From assembly GCF_016086655.4 (NCBI RefSeq), contig NC_052133.2:8950301-9014300 (forward strand): a stretch of 64,000 nt of DNA. The letters are read 5' to 3'. This stretch comes from Lepeophtheirus salmonis (lineage: Eukaryota > Arthropoda > Copepoda > Siphonostomatoida > Caligidae). A program made the position numbers and the translations under genes. Of the stretch, positions 10,740 through 23,120 are shown piece by piece. The notes below the pieces were generated by a model. That model had not been told where the DNA came from. It did not search any database and was given only the letters and a program-made list of their open reading frames with translations. Numbering within the stretch: position 1 is the stretch's first letter; each line of letters begins with the position of its first letter.

Positions 10740-11837
10740 GCAAAATAGGGAGTATTGAATAAACTGAATAGATAAATTTAGTATTTAAACATATCACAAA
10801 TTGATTTTGAGTTGTCTTTCGAAGAATCCAAAAGCATTCCATACTCAATAGTAAGTCAAATCCTTCAAGCTTGCTTTTGTGTTTCGATGGTCTACATAAA
10901 TACTTGTATATAAATATGATATATAGTTTAAACCACTGCTACAGATAAGGAGTACCCACTTCAAATACCTTCATACACTTATCGAAACCATCTACAAATC
11001 CATGTACAAATTGGACTATGTCAAGCATTTTGAGAATGAGAGCATTAAAATACAAATGTTAAGTTCTTTAAGAAGAAGAAAAGAACTTAACATTTTTTGT
11101 TTTCTTTTCTTTTTTATACTTTTTTATTATTTATTCCTTCATCCTAGTATATTTGTAACATTTTTCTTGGAATTTTCAAATCCATCCAATATAAATTTAA
11201 CATATAACAGTCTCCTCCAAAATCTTAAAACCCTTTAAGTATCGGAGTCAAAATATGTTCCTTAGAAGAATTTGTGCTAAATTAGGATATGATATCCCAT
11301 GTGTCATATTTAAGTTTACACTGAATGAAATGATCCCACCTCGAGTTTTTATAGATTTTATTAGAAAAGTGATATATCTTAATTATGATTTGCAATTGTT
11401 TTTATTGAAAAATATGGGATGTATCTTAAAAAACAACAAAATAGAAGGCTAACGAAATATTTGCACACCAGAATTCCCCAACCCAGATTTGACGAGCTAG
11501 TTTTTAATCAAATTTGACAAACAATATTTCGTATAAAGTTAAATATTAACAGTGACATTATTATCATCATCAATTTATATCTTGGACACCTCGTTCCCTA
11601 TATTATATAAAAAAAGGGCAAAAATCACTTGGTATTTATCTAATTATTTCTTTCTTATTATTATTCAATATAGTTATTGAAAATTGTTCTCAGCACCTGA
11701 ACAAGAGCTTATTTGAATTTAAGCCGCTAAGGTCAATGAATTGGGGACCTGTGTACATATTTGTATAAGTGAGGTTTACACCAATGTATATTATTATAGA
11801 TGAATTTTATTGGAATTTAAACAAAAGTATATTTGAA
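10740..11837. other. No gene recognised
   Basis: AT-rich DNA. Two short open frames (11002-11238 and 11255-11452) are dominated by Phe, Ile, Leu, Asn and Lys. They have no recognisable motif, so I read them as chance. Confidence 0.4.
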
Positions 11838-12175
11838 ACTAGAATTGTATTGGTACTAATTGATTCCGTCCAGTCGAGTCTAGGATAAGAACCAGTTTAT
11901 TCGGTCCTTAAGACTTAAGATTTGACCAAAATGTCGCTGGTTTATTAAGATATATGGGATAAATATTAAAAGCATTGCACTTCTCTGTCAAAAAAATATT
12001 CATTTTTTCACTATAACTCAATATAATACGAACATATTATATTTTATTTAGTTATAACGGAATTATTAATAAATGGATTTCACCTTCTTGAAGAACCAAC
12101 TAGTGTAAGTGTACTAGATGGAACCGAACTAGAGTGGACCACGATTCTTGGTCCTAAATAGAACTGGCACAACAC
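11838..12175 (-). repeat. TAGTGTTG/GGTCC dispersed repeat
   Basis: Read on the minus strand it starts TAGTGTTGTGCCAGTTCTAT and contains TTAGGACCAAGA and several GGTCC/GGACC boxes. The start TAGTGTTGTG(T/C)C plus TATTTAGRAC is shared with the copy ending at 17205. It is non-coding and repeat-derived; its class is not determined. Confidence 0.5.
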
Positions 12176-12479
12176 TACGATAGGTTCACTGAAACAATTA
12201 TATTATTGAAATATCTTTTCTAGAGACTTAAATGATATATTGTTTTTAATTGATATTTTTCAATAACCAATAAAAGTTTACATATAGTTAGCCACGTATT
12301 GAAAGTTAACTATCAAACTTATAGTTATATCTTTTTTGATACAACTTTACTAGATATTATACATAGTTAAATTATGTTTATTAAGTCTTAATACTATTGG
12401 GTGTTAAATGGAAATTTAAAAACTTTTCTATTAGTATTTTATGTATTCCTTCACCTTCATTTTTTTCCATTTTCTTCAC

Positions 12480-13480
12480 ACACTCATTGAGAACAATTAC
12501 TTCTCAATAAGTGTGCGAAGGCAGCGATGATAGCCATTAGGCGGTGTCTACACATCCGTTGCCCATAGTTTCGTCGTTCCTGCCCTCCAAATGATAATTG
12601 ATAGATACATTTAGGTGAGCAGATGATGGCAGCCCCTTGGATACACGTGCAACCAGAAAGTTAAGTCAATCAAGTTCAACTCAGAGCTCTAAGAGGACTT
12701 CAAATTATTCAAAAGTCATTTGCATCGATGGAGATGCTTCATTTTCATAAAAGGCTTCAAGATCAAGGACTTGTCTTCCTCCTTCTTGACAGTCCTGAAG
12801 ACTTCAAGACGCCCATTTTCCTTGCATGCACAGTGATTGACTTCCGCAGATTGGCTTGAATGAACCCTTCATGGCTCTTATGTCCACTTTTTCTTTACTC
12901 TCACACCCGGTTTTACGTCTGAGATATTCATCTTCATTCCAACTGCTGACAAGCCTCTAATTGACAAGGTAAGCTATGTTCTTGGACACCTTGAGCTGGT
13001 TATATATATATATGTCGAGTTATTTCCGAACTGAGAGGTGCAGAGATCTTGCGGGTAGTCTTCTCACTCAAGCCCTCATAATGTTTATTTATTTTTACTT
13101 CAGGGGAGTGATGCTCTGGTGGCGTATCGTTCAGTCTCTTGACTCCACGTGCAGTAAAGAAATAAAGTCAAGCGTCTTCAAATCAGGCCTAAAGGGGGTC
13201 AGATTGACTTGGCGAATAAGTTTTTCCAGTGTTCCACTGTAGGTTTTGCGTCTGAGAGCTTACTCTTAAATATCACTGCTGACAACCTGCTGCTTGACGA
13301 GGTAGACTGTGTTCTTGGACACTATGAGCTGCTCAGAAACCTCTGTGAGAATTATTTCCAACAAGCAAAGTACAGAGATCTTGATTCGAACGTCTCTTTC
13401 CGCGCTCACACAGTAACTCAGGAATTTCGGAAGCAGTTTCAAATTAACCAGGAGAAGTTGTTCTAATTTTCATGCACACA
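12480..13480 (-). mobile_element. Tc1-like element(s), duplicated N-terminal module
   Basis: The 13445-13485 end reads on the minus strand as ACAGTGTGTGCATGAAAATT, a Tc1-type TIR and leader. Two helix-turn-helix blocks follow: VSKNTVYLVKQQ (around 13300) and, about 340 bp further in, VSKNIAYLVN (around 12970). Each is followed by LRRKT. The second copy continues with a long degenerate Tc1-like stretch (CVKK to the 12480 end). Stops interrupt both. Either two 5' ends lie in tandem or one element inserted in another. Confidence 0.65.
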
Positions 13481-13969
13481 CTGTATGTATATAATTTTCA
13501 ATTTCTGTTTTGGATATTTTCATAAATACAAACTACATAAGTAATCACAAAAATAAACATTTTCTACGTAAGCTGTTTCAACCATTTTGTTTGTTGTTTT
13601 TTCCCTTTAATTAAATAATTTACTCCAACCATTTATTTCTCTTCTCAAGAGCTTACATATACATTAAACAGATAATATTATGTAAAATCTACGTTCGTAA
13701 ATTATTTTTGTAGGCTGTTGAAAAAATATTACAAACGAATAAGCTGCACTCTTTTTGTTCAAGTAGAGGGAAGGAAAAATATATAAAAAAAAAAAAAAAA
13801 TGGAACGTGTAAGACAGTTTACTTTTTATGGCCTAATTAAGATCTCATTTATGCTAATTTCCTAGAGATATAGTAAAAATATATCTCCTCAGGTTAATCT
13901 ATAACTATTTAGAAGGTAATGAGTGGTTCTTTAAATAGAGAGAGAAAGAGAGAGATCAAACGGTTTCAA

Positions 13970-14260
13970 TGGAACCATGTCGCTACGTAGGGAAGTTGCA
14001 ACTTTTGCTGAGTCAGACTATGGTAGTGATATAAGCAAGTGAGCCCAAGCTTTCAGCTTAGTAATCCTTAATATGCAATAACAAACTCGGCCTACCAATG
14101 ATCCAATGTCCATGGCGTACTACGCTGTCATGATGGTCACTCGGAGTGAATCCAAATTTGAATAGGTTGTGCAACAGACATTTTTCTTCAAGACATCTTA
14201 AACTGCAAAGTATCGGGAGTTGAGGCCAAGGCTGGAGGAGGGTCATATGTAGAAAAGCCA
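13970..14260 (-). mobile_element. Tc1-like (family 3) C-terminal fragment
   Basis: Read on the minus strand it gives PPSLGLNSRYFAV, a stop, then DVLKKNVC and SNLDSLRVTIMTA. These are the third-Asp block (Asp replaced, region distorted) and tail seen at 9370 and 10591. It is heavily decayed. Confidence 0.55.
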
Positions 14261-14689
14261 GAGGTCAGCGATATTGTTGCTGTAAAAGTTTTGGTTGGAA
14301 AGGGCGCTCTTTAATGTACTTTTTGACGGAAATGATAACAATCAAACCTGGTCTCCATTTATTGTTACAGTAGATAGTCCGGATAAAGAGGTTAAGCCTT
14401 CTACATCCTCTACGGTATTGACACCGGGCAGGGGAGATTGTCATGTCTTTCTCTTTGCCTACAGCATTTTTAAACATAGGAATAGCACAAAACTTGTGTA
14501 TGTATGTTTTATCGGTCGTTGGTTGTATAATGAAGGATCGTAGTTAAAAATAAGAGGGATCAAGTCGTTATTAAATGTTACTCCAAGTTCTGGGTCCCCC
14601 CTCAGTCGATGCACCACTAATGATGTCAATTAGTTATGGTAACCCCTATTTGAACCCCTAAGGTACGACTAACTCTTGTGTCACATCAG

Positions 14690-14850
14690 AATTAGTGTTG
14701 GATCGGTCATAAGATTGCTTCCCTAGTCCGTCTTTTTTTTATTCCCGTTTCAGTTTCTTTACTAATCGGTCCAGTCTTTTTCACAACTCATTAGTCTGAT
14801 AAGTTGGTCTTTCAGTCCTACCTAACTTTTTATTTTCTTTACTCGTATCT
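14690..14850 (+). repeat. TAGTGTTG/GGTCC dispersed repeat
   Basis: It begins TTAGTGTTGGATCGGTCAT and contains CTAGTCCGTC, CGGTCCAGTC and TGGTCTTTCAGTCC boxes characteristic of the family. The right end is unclear. Confidence 0.5.
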
Positions 14851-15489
14851 AGGATCAATTGAATAAAATAAAAATAAAAAACAAGAAATTACTGAATTAT
14901 GGATAGACCGTATAACACGTTTTAGACACCCACTTCTTACTTTAAATTTAAGGTATTTGAAGCATAGGCTTTTTTACAACTCTAGTCTCTGATTTCTCCG
15001 AATCACTACATCCAATACATAATTATAGTTTACTCTGTTTTTTATGTTGTGATTTGAAGAAATTACAGAACTGTAAACAGTAATTTATAATTGAGTTAGG
15101 TGTCAAATGGAAGCTAATTGTTCTATTAGTGTCTTCTTATTGTTTCAAGTGGTACCTACTCAAAAACAAAAGACCATTCATACATATACTCATTGTCTTT
15201 GAAGGTGAAGAAGACACAATATAAGAAATGACGACCTTAGCCTCAGGTTTTTTTCAGTCATTCAATTGTTTTAAACACCAAATAGGTACCTAATCGCCTC
15301 GAGACAAGGGGTTTCTACTTTAATTTGTTAGAGAGAGATTAAATTGCATTTCTTCTGGGTACATAAATATATACGTAAAGAAGTTTCTTTTCCTGGATTT
15401 CTGCAGGGTTTTACACATACAAAATATTATCGAGCAAAATTACAAATTTCTTCGTAAAACTTGCATTTCTTTATTTTATAACATTAGCC

Positions 15490-15825
15490 TTCTTTTTTGG
15501 AGCTGGCTTACAACTACCATAACAACCAAGTGCTGGAACGGTCCATCAAGGACAATCCCCTGAAAGAGCACAGCGTGTTCAGGGGCCAAAAACAGCCCTC
15601 GGTATGGGACAACTGGTCTATGGAGACCATCCGTACTTTGTGTAAAGCAGTTCCGAAGCGTTTGAGAGATGTAGTTGTCGCCAGTGGGGGAATTCACGGA
15701 CGCTCATTTTGAAGGAAATTTTACGTTGATTTCAATGCTGTAAAAAACATTTCGAAAAATAAATATTTGTAAATTTTCTTGGCTGTTGAATTTGTCCTAA
15801 TACTTATGGGTCGCCTTGTAGATGT
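15490..15825 (+). mobile_element. Tc1-like 3' end with terminal inverted repeat
   Basis: One open frame (15500-15709) ends in SMETIRTLCKAVPKRLRDVV plus ASGG, the usual C-terminal helix of Tc1-type transposases. A short AT-rich 3' UTR follows, then GTCCTAATACTTATGGGTCG at about 15797, a typical Tc1 end. The 5' two thirds are missing; the fragment starts abruptly near 15490. Confidence 0.65.
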
Positions 15826-15829
15826 TCTC

Positions 15830-16795
15830 TCTAAATAGAATAAAAGCATGACATTTTTTTAAAGCGACTTGATGAGCTAAGAAGTACTCTAGTCTCCAGA
15901 ACGCTTCCTGGCTGACCCATACTATTCACATTTATTATTTATGTCGATCTTTTCTTTTTTAATATGAAGGACACACTTGATGCAAAACGCCTGCAAGAGT
16001 ACAATGAAAGGACTAGAATGTTAATTCTTGGATCAAAAATGACTGTAAAGATCACACACAGACATGCATTGTTTTTGACTCACTAAATGGCTCTTAGGTT
16101 TAATCATGTTTACTTTTTACACACTTTTCACGACCAATTGCAAGATTTATGCAGAAAAATAATTCAGTCAAGTTGTACCAACTCACCTAGTATCCAAATT
16201 GTATCTCATGGTCACATAATGAAATGCACTAATTACTTTAATGGAACATACTTTTACCTTAAAAGAAGCAACTGTCCATGCTACTACTAATAAGAATAGA
16301 CTTTGCTTCATTAATATAGATTGAATAAAATGTGCATCCCTCCCTACGGACCCTTTGAAGAGACCGTTATACATGAGTAAATAACTCAAAGAAACATAAG
16401 ATGCATTCTAAAAGGATATTCAATTAGATGTTTACTTTCTTTTCATTCCAAACAGGGCTCAAGTTACAAGGTAAATCAACTCTCAAATCTCATCCTTAGC
16501 AAATAAAATACACATATTATTTTTATTATTATTTGAAAACTTTAAAACCAACAGTTGTTCCTACTATTTGAAGATTCTTTGTTCTTTATCTATGTCTACT
16601 CTTGTATACATACACATGTATAAAAACCTCCTAGAAAGTGGGAGCAAAGTTGTTTAGTTGGCAATCTGAACAAGGTTTTTAATTTACAAAAGCAGTCATC
16701 ATTATTGTTTGATTCTTAATGAGGAGAGAACACCTTAGTATAGAGTAATCACTAGTGCTTGAAAGCCAAGGAGTAACACTAAGGACTTGTAGCTT
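15830..16795. other. No gene recognised
   Basis: Short open frames at 16087-16290 and 16183-16389 overlap on opposite strands and show no motif. I see no repeat copy that I can assign here. Confidence 0.35.
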
Positions 16796-16799
16796 TATA

Positions 16800-16935
16800 A
16801 GTTTAAGTTCTTTTTTGACTCCGAGTAAAGTTGAGGAATGACATCCGAGTAATTCCTGCCTAAGGCCTCGCTTGATACGGAGTTGTATTCATATTCTTCC
16901 TCTCATACTCGCTTGCAGCTAATTTTGTACGGTTT
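16800..16935 (-). repeat. SINE-like dispersed repeat, 3'-type half
   Basis: GACTCCGAGTAAAGTTGAGGA through CGCTTGCAGCTAATTTT lines up with 33790-33935, 34040-34200 and 47095-47210. Those copies share GGACTCGAAGTGGAGTTGAGGAT, an ATTCTTGCC segment and a CTGCTTGTAGCTGAT-type end. It is non-coding. The label SINE-like is by size and dispersion only; no polymerase III boxes were found. Confidence 0.5.
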
Positions 16936-16974
16936 TTTCCATACTGGTGATGTGTTATTCCTTATATATTCGAT

Positions 16975-17205
16975 TCAGTCCCATCTTAGGAACAATAATC
17001 TGAGTCCTTGGGACCAATCCCCTAGACCGTTGGTGTTTCGGACCCTCAGTACTTGAGCTGATTAAAAAATGAAGTAATAAATTTGAGGGAACTAAATTTA
17101 TAGGTTTTAGAGTGATATGCAGGATATAACTGGACTGTAACGAGACTGAACTGGGCAGGACAGTATTCTTCAGTTCTAAATACAAACCGACACAACACTT
17201 CCATT
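16975..17205 (-). repeat. TAGTGTTG/GGTCC dispersed repeat
   Basis: On the minus strand it starts AAGTGTTGTGTCGGTTTGTA then TTTAGAACTGAAGA, with CCAGTTCAGTC boxes. The short open frame inside (16955-17185, minus) is the repeat, not a gene. Confidence 0.55.
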
Positions 17206-17825
17206 TTTAAGATTTTTCAGTAAAGTGTGCCCTTGGCAGCGTCCTATAATAGAAAAAATATCCCCATTTGAGTGGTGTTCATTGACTCAAGCCGAGTGGA
17301 CATTTATTTAATACAGCGGTGGACTTTTGAGCAGGTGTTGTTAGCTAGGCCAAACAAATAATTAGCAGAGAATGGAATTATCCATCTTTGTTGAGCTTAT
17401 TAAACAGTGAGTGAATAGAAAAAGATGATATAGAATAATCGGTAGGTACTCTCAGAGGAGTCAGTCCATTTTTATAAATATATATATATTTATTTTTTGT
17501 TAGAATGATTAAGCAAAAAAACTTACTACGAAAGAAAGAAACAACAAATAAAAAAAAGAACTATTCTTATGTTAGTTATAAGCTTCAAGTCAACTTGAAG
17601 AATGGAAAGAAGAACCATGATTTTGTGTATTTATTGAATGGTTTTATATAGGTATACATATGATGATTAATGTTTAGTGATAAAGACGCGTCTTTGTACT
17701 TTTTTAAAGAAGTGTATTCTATCAACTTTTTTGATGGCTCTAATAATAATTATCGAAGAAGGAAAAGAAATAAAAAACTTTGTTTTTCTTGGTCGGCACT
17801 AAGAACGTACATTAGGGTGGAATGA

Positions 17826-18504
17826 TTTCAACTTTTTTTGAAATTTTATTAAGACTAGTCTGTAAAATTTGTATATTGATAGGAAAACAACCTATGCAAA
17901 ATTTTGTTGTCTTACGATGTCATCTTTTGGTGTTTATTTCCTTCCTCTCACAGCTACTGGTAGTATCGTGTTCAAATAATGTTTTATTTTCTTCTAAAGC
18001 TTCCCTCCCGATTGAGCAAAAAGAGAAAATATCATTAAAAAGTTTTTGATATTTCCTTTCTAAAAATTTTAAAAAAAGATGAGGGATCTACGCGGATCCA
18101 TTATCATTCATAAATTAAGATAATCCTTTTTCTAAGCTATTAAAAATATAAATAAAGAAGAACAAATTTATTTTCCTTTTTGAAAATTTAAGAAAATGAT
18201 GCGAGGCTATACGTGGGTAATAAAGTTTTACAAACTTTTTTCTTGTTTTTTGTTCCATAGGACAATTATAGAATAAATCTTTTGTTATACTTTTGATAGC
18301 TTTAAAAATGTCTATCAAAATTATTGCATGCAAAATAGTTAAAAAGTTCTTCATAGTATCTATAATGATTAAATAAAGTGTATTAACTAATTTGATCAAA
18401 GTATGCAACATAAATTCGACGTCGTAGGACAATGCAATTTTGCATATATAATTTTCATACTATATCAACACTTTTTCGCAAATGAGATTCGAAAATAGTT
18501 GAAA
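17826..18504 (+). repeat. Long-TIR AT-rich repeat (family A), both ends present
   Basis: The left end TTTCAACTTTTTTTGAAAT and the right end, inverted, TTTCAACTATTTTCGAATC form a TIR of about 20 bp. Length is 679 bp. It shares ATGTCTATCA..ATTATTGCATGCAAAAT and CGACGTCGTAGGACAATG-type segments with the 8134 copy. The 105-residue open frame on the minus strand (18115-18432) lies inside and is AT-biased filler. No transposase is encoded. Confidence 0.65.
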
Positions 18505-18509
18505 AACAA

Positions 18510-19555
18510 ACCATCCTAACGTACTCATAATGATGAGCTAATGAGCCGTTCTCCCCAACCTACATAGATACACATATTAAACTCATGTCTTGATGAATAA
18601 GACATTTAAAAGCCCTACTTTTTTTTTCTTATTCCCTCCGGTCCTTGATATAGTCATATCTATTTAATTAATTTGACCTAAATGCATAGATTGAGAAAGT
18701 CAATACTAATGAGTGAGGAAGGGACTTTTAAAGAAAAGGCCCGAGGGGGTTCCCTTCTCATCAAGACATAAATGAAGACATCGTCCTATGTAAGAAATAA
18801 AAATTGAATCAAATCACAGTTTGATATGACCCTAATATATATATTTACAGAGTGCGTTCGCAAAAATATCTATTTTGATCACCTAAACTTTAAAGACTTG
18901 TGAGTATAAAGTGAAGAAATTCTCGGGAACATACATTTTACTTGTTATTAATCTGCAAGATATTAATGATCTTATTAATTATGTGTCCCTATCTAGAAAA
19001 AAGCGGATATCCACTGAAACAAACTTAGCACTGTATTTTGACGCAAGTGACGTTAAAGAATCATAAATTTTTCGTCTTGTTTCTACTCCTCACTAATTTT
19101 CGAAGCTTCATAGTTCGTAAATAAAAGATTTGTCAGATATTTTGCTTATTTTGTTAGTAAACAGAGCATTTTCACTGACGTCATAAATTGCATCATAATT
19201 CAAAGTTTGAGGCTCAAGATAAAATGGACAAATTTTCATTAAATCTTGGTTCAACTCCATCATTTGGCTTTGACAATACAAAAAGGCAGAACATATGTGT
19301 TGAATTCTACTTGATCCCAACGATAAATACGGATATTATATTGAAATCAATGTAGTAGCTACCAAAAATCTATATTAAATGGTTAAACTTGTAATTTTTT
19401 TTTGTTCTTGATAAATTAGAAACGAGAAAATAGGATAATTATTTTTTCTATTGTTAATAATTAATTCTTATATATACTATGGAAATAAAATTGTATGCTA
19501 ATGAAATATCATATTTTAAATACATTTTAGGGTCAAACATATACAAAAATCAGGC
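18510..19555. other. No gene recognised
   Basis: AT-rich intergenic sequence with only short, motif-free open frames. No repeat family assigned. Confidence 0.35.
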
Positions 19556-19559
19556 TTTT

Positions 19560-19740
19560 TAGAATGATTATATTTTTGACTGAGGGTAAAGTTTTAAGTC
19601 CAATTATTTGTTGGTCCCATTTTCACAATATCCAATAGTTCATTATTTTCTTAATATTAATGAAAAAAGGTATTTTATTGCTTTTTGGTTCTTTAAGCTT
19701 TTAAAATGGCTAACATCAACATAAATGAGGTCACTTGAAA
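19560..19740 (+). repeat. Dispersed repeat with GTTGGTCCCATTTTCAC core
   Basis: TTTGTTGGTCCCATTTTCAC, CCAATAGTTCAT and AATGGCTAACATCAACAT match the reverse complement of 63060-63190. A shorter copy (AATGGCAGTCATCAAC) lies at 20815-20900, and a fragment lies inverted at 63775-63850. Non-coding. Confidence 0.5.
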
Positions 19741-20457
19741 ATGTTCTACACATCAGTAAGGGACTATGATGGGCTCAAATTGTTGTGTTTTAATTTAGGA
19801 TTTATAACTCTTAAGATTCAAAAAAGTTTTTAAATACTTAAATGTTGCCCATACCATGGGCTATCAAACTACATAAGTTGAAAAAAACCAATTCAATTAA
19901 AGTTTTTTAAACTCAAAGTAAACAACTAGATATTATTTTTTTTATATAAACTCATTTAATTCATTAAATTAGAAAGTTGTAGGAGCTTTAAGAATTTTTT
20001 GTCTATCTCAATAGAATTAACCAACAAGTAACATGTTTCTATCGTGGGGTTAAGTGGGGGTAATATAATTTTATTTACATTTTTGCAAGGGATAAATTTA
20101 ATTTTTCTCAGCCCCAACAGTTCACCTGCACAAACCATGGTTGGTGTTGTATTCTAGCTTATAAAAAGGGGTTCTTAGTGCCTAGAAATAGCTGTACAAC
20201 GAGAAAGCCAGTTTATATATATTTATTTTTTTTTTTTGGGGGGGATATTATGTGGTTTTCTTGATACTCAAGGCAGCATCTGCGAGATTACGAGTTATTC
20301 GTCTGACCTAGAATAAAGCAACTACTTCCTCATCGTGTGAAATACTCATATTCATAAAACCAACTTCAGAATAATTCTTATAATTTTATGGTCTTTATCT
20401 TTTGTTTTATATTAAGCAGAAGAGTTCTTAATTAGTTTTAATTTCTTATTGCCCCGG

Positions 20458-20790
20458 CAGAGGTTTCTGTAGTATTATTTTTTATTTTTATTTTTTGTGG
20501 GGGGGATGGGATTTTTCTCAAAAAAATTCAAAAATCTACATACATTGTCAAAAAAATTAAATTTCTAAAAAATATTCAAAATCTATAGGTATTCAGAGAA
20601 AGCAATTTTTTTCGGAAAAATTTTCAAAATTAAATTTGAAATATTAAATTTTTCGAATTTATTTGTAAAAATTGATGGCTATTCAAATAAATTAAATTTA
20701 GTAAGAAGAAAATTGAAAAACTAAATAAGATTTAAAATATTAAAATTAGTAGTGGGCCGAAAGCCCCTGGGGACGCCCCTGACCGGGCAA
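20458..20790. repeat. T-rich hAT-like repeat
   Basis: The right end CCCCTGGGGACGCCCCTG is nearly identical to the right end at 10484. The left end GGCAGAGGTTTCTGTAG is a weak match to CAGGGGCGTCCGCAG. Inside are the usual AATTTT/AAAATT modules in inverted order. Non-coding. Confidence 0.6.
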
Positions 20791-21519
20791 CACCGAGAAA
20801 AATTACACTAATATTAATGAAAAAAAGTTTGATTATTATGAAACTTGGCATTTTATGCCTCTTCCAAAATGGCAGTCATCAACAATGCAGAGGTCAAATG
20901 AAAGAATTTAATAAGAGATTTTTACGTATGCACTCCGTATGTTACCCATGTAATGAGGCTAAAACGTATTTTTTATATTTAAGGAATCTATGGATCATAC
21001 AATAGAAGGTGCACGCGTGGATGAATTCCCCCTAATTAAGATATTGAAATGTTAGAATTGAAAAATTATTCATGGACTCAATACCACACTAGGGAATTGC
21101 TTTTGGCTATGAAAAATAACAACTATAATGTTATCTATGTATAACTCCCTTGCACAATAGACAACGATTCGTAATCATCATCACCCATTGAATGACCCAT
21201 TGATTTGCAGAGAAAGAATTTTGTTGTTTATATAATGCAGCATTTCTATAAGTATAATAGTGAATGTCTTAATCCTAATTGATTTTCCTGTGGTTGAAGA
21301 GAGGGAATGTTTCAATGGGAGGTCAAGAATGTTTTTGTTCTGCAAATAAAATATATACATTTAAATAAATAGAAGAAATAAGTATAATGCAGGAACCCGA
21401 GGTGACAAAATTTATACGAGGACTCCATAGACAGGTGATATCCGTTCAAAAAGATCCAAATCATTGATTGGGGGTTTGTGCATGTTTCAACGATTTTTTT
21501 ACCTTTTTTTTTTTTTTTG

Positions 21520-21690
21520 AAGGGGAATTTGAAATGAAATAATGATGACAATTTAAGGAAGGGAGTTGAGGGGGGAAAAGCATAAAAATTCGGGGAAAAT
21601 ATGCAGTCCCAATTAATAATATGTCATTCTTGTAAAAATGAAAAAAAAAAAAGAAAATCATTTATTGACCTATAAATAAAATAATATGTA
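21520..21690 (+). repeat. Left copy of a ~170-bp direct repeat
   Basis: It matches 24372-24545 over about 170 bp, including an uninterrupted 34-base identity (21595-21628 against 24455-24488, offset 2860). See the right copy. The two flank a block of mariner and Tc1 remnants. Confidence 0.7.
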
Positions 21691-22213
21691 TATTATAAAC
21701 ATACTACTCTGATAGAAAAGAAACCGTTATTTATTATTCAAGTATCATTCGATCTCAAATTTATTTTGTTATCATGTTGGTACACATGTCGACTAGGTAT
21801 TTTGACAATATCAGCCATTTTGCATTGATACTTTTGTTTTGTAAGGATAAAAAGGTTTGACGTATTTTGGTGTGTTATGAAATTTTCTACTTTCGAAAAT
21901 ATTGGGGAATAATTAAATAATGAGAAAATTCTTTAAATTTTTATACAAGATTTTAATTCTTCTAAAATAGTTATTTTTTTCAATATGCTAAATTTTGAAG
22001 AACAAACAATCTATAGTAGAAAATAGCTGAGGATGTCAAAAGACGTTAAACTTTTGTCTGTCAAAATGAAACTATCCCCGCAAATGTACAACATATTAAA
22101 ACATAAATTTAAAAATTTAACTCGGAATAACGAAAAATCGCCGTTATTTATTATAATAGGTTAGGTAATAAAAGTTTAGCTATTTTTGGGCTTTATTTTG
22201 ACAATTAAATAAA

Positions 22214-22516
22214 CATAGTTAGGATTGTCCGATTTAGATGGTTCCAAACGGTTTTTTGCCTAATCTTCAGTTCCTGGGCAATGGAATAAGTGCTCACATG
22301 CCAGTTCAACGTGACAATTTCCATTATTTTATCGACATATTAGACGTCCATATTAGCAGAACAGGATCGTTGGAATTACCGCTTTTCTTTTGCATTCGAT
22401 ACTGTATTGTGTCTATAAACAACACGAATGTTTTTGGTTGCCTGCTCCGCCTTTTCACCGTGGTTGCCGTGATACTTAAGAATGTATCAAATTTTCTCTT
22501 TATTTACTTCCATTAT
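22214..22516 (-). mobile_element. mariner N-terminal fragment
   Basis: From an ATG at 22513 on the minus strand the reading gives MEVNKEKI, KAEQATKNIRVVYRHNTVS and, after a few frame breaks, STYSIAQELKIRQKTVWNHL at about 22240. These are the first and second helix-turn-helix regions of a mariner transposase. The copy stops at about 22214, before any catalytic residue. The longer open frame on the opposite strand (22238-22750, 170 residues) overlaps this fragment and extends past it; I judge it a chance frame. Confidence 0.7.
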
Positions 22517-23120
22517 GGAGAGCTGTATCACACAACTGGCTTCACTAAACACAAAACTGTAAAGGATCTTTTTTTAAGTGTACGCTTAACCTTTAAACAT
22601 ATGTTAAGCTTTTTTATATGCAAAGTATTATTCGTGAAATATAGCTCACTTAAGACATCTTGCGGAAAACATTCAGATCTTTTTATTTTATCTAAATATA
22701 TATATGTTGCGTACAATTTGGGATTTTGTAGCAGTTGTAAGTTAAATTAGTAAATTGTACATGTTGCTCTCAAAAAAAAAATGATGATTAATTTTATATA
22801 AAGGATTTACACCTCTTGGGATGGAGTAAGTTCAATCTCCAAGGATGATAGAAATTTTGATGGTGCAATATTGACTATTTTAATTATACAAAGGACTAAA
22901 ATTGAAGTATTATGTGACACATTATAGAGTTCACATGCTCACAGTTATATGGCTCACAAATACGTAATAAAATTGTAATGGTTCAAAAGGAAATGATACT
23001 TTTAATAAATTACTGTTAGTAATTTGAGTGAACAATATTGTAACTAAATAATGCGTTTTAAGACGAAGAGATTTTAACTTGTGCAATTTTTGTTACATGT
23101 ACAAAAACGCAACGTATATA

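Noticed and set aside
22238..22750. A 170-residue plus-strand open frame, among the longest in the window
   Set aside because: Its first part is antisense to a clear mariner N-terminal fragment (22214-22516, minus). The remainder is Phe/Leu/Ile/Lys-rich with no motif, so I read it as chance.
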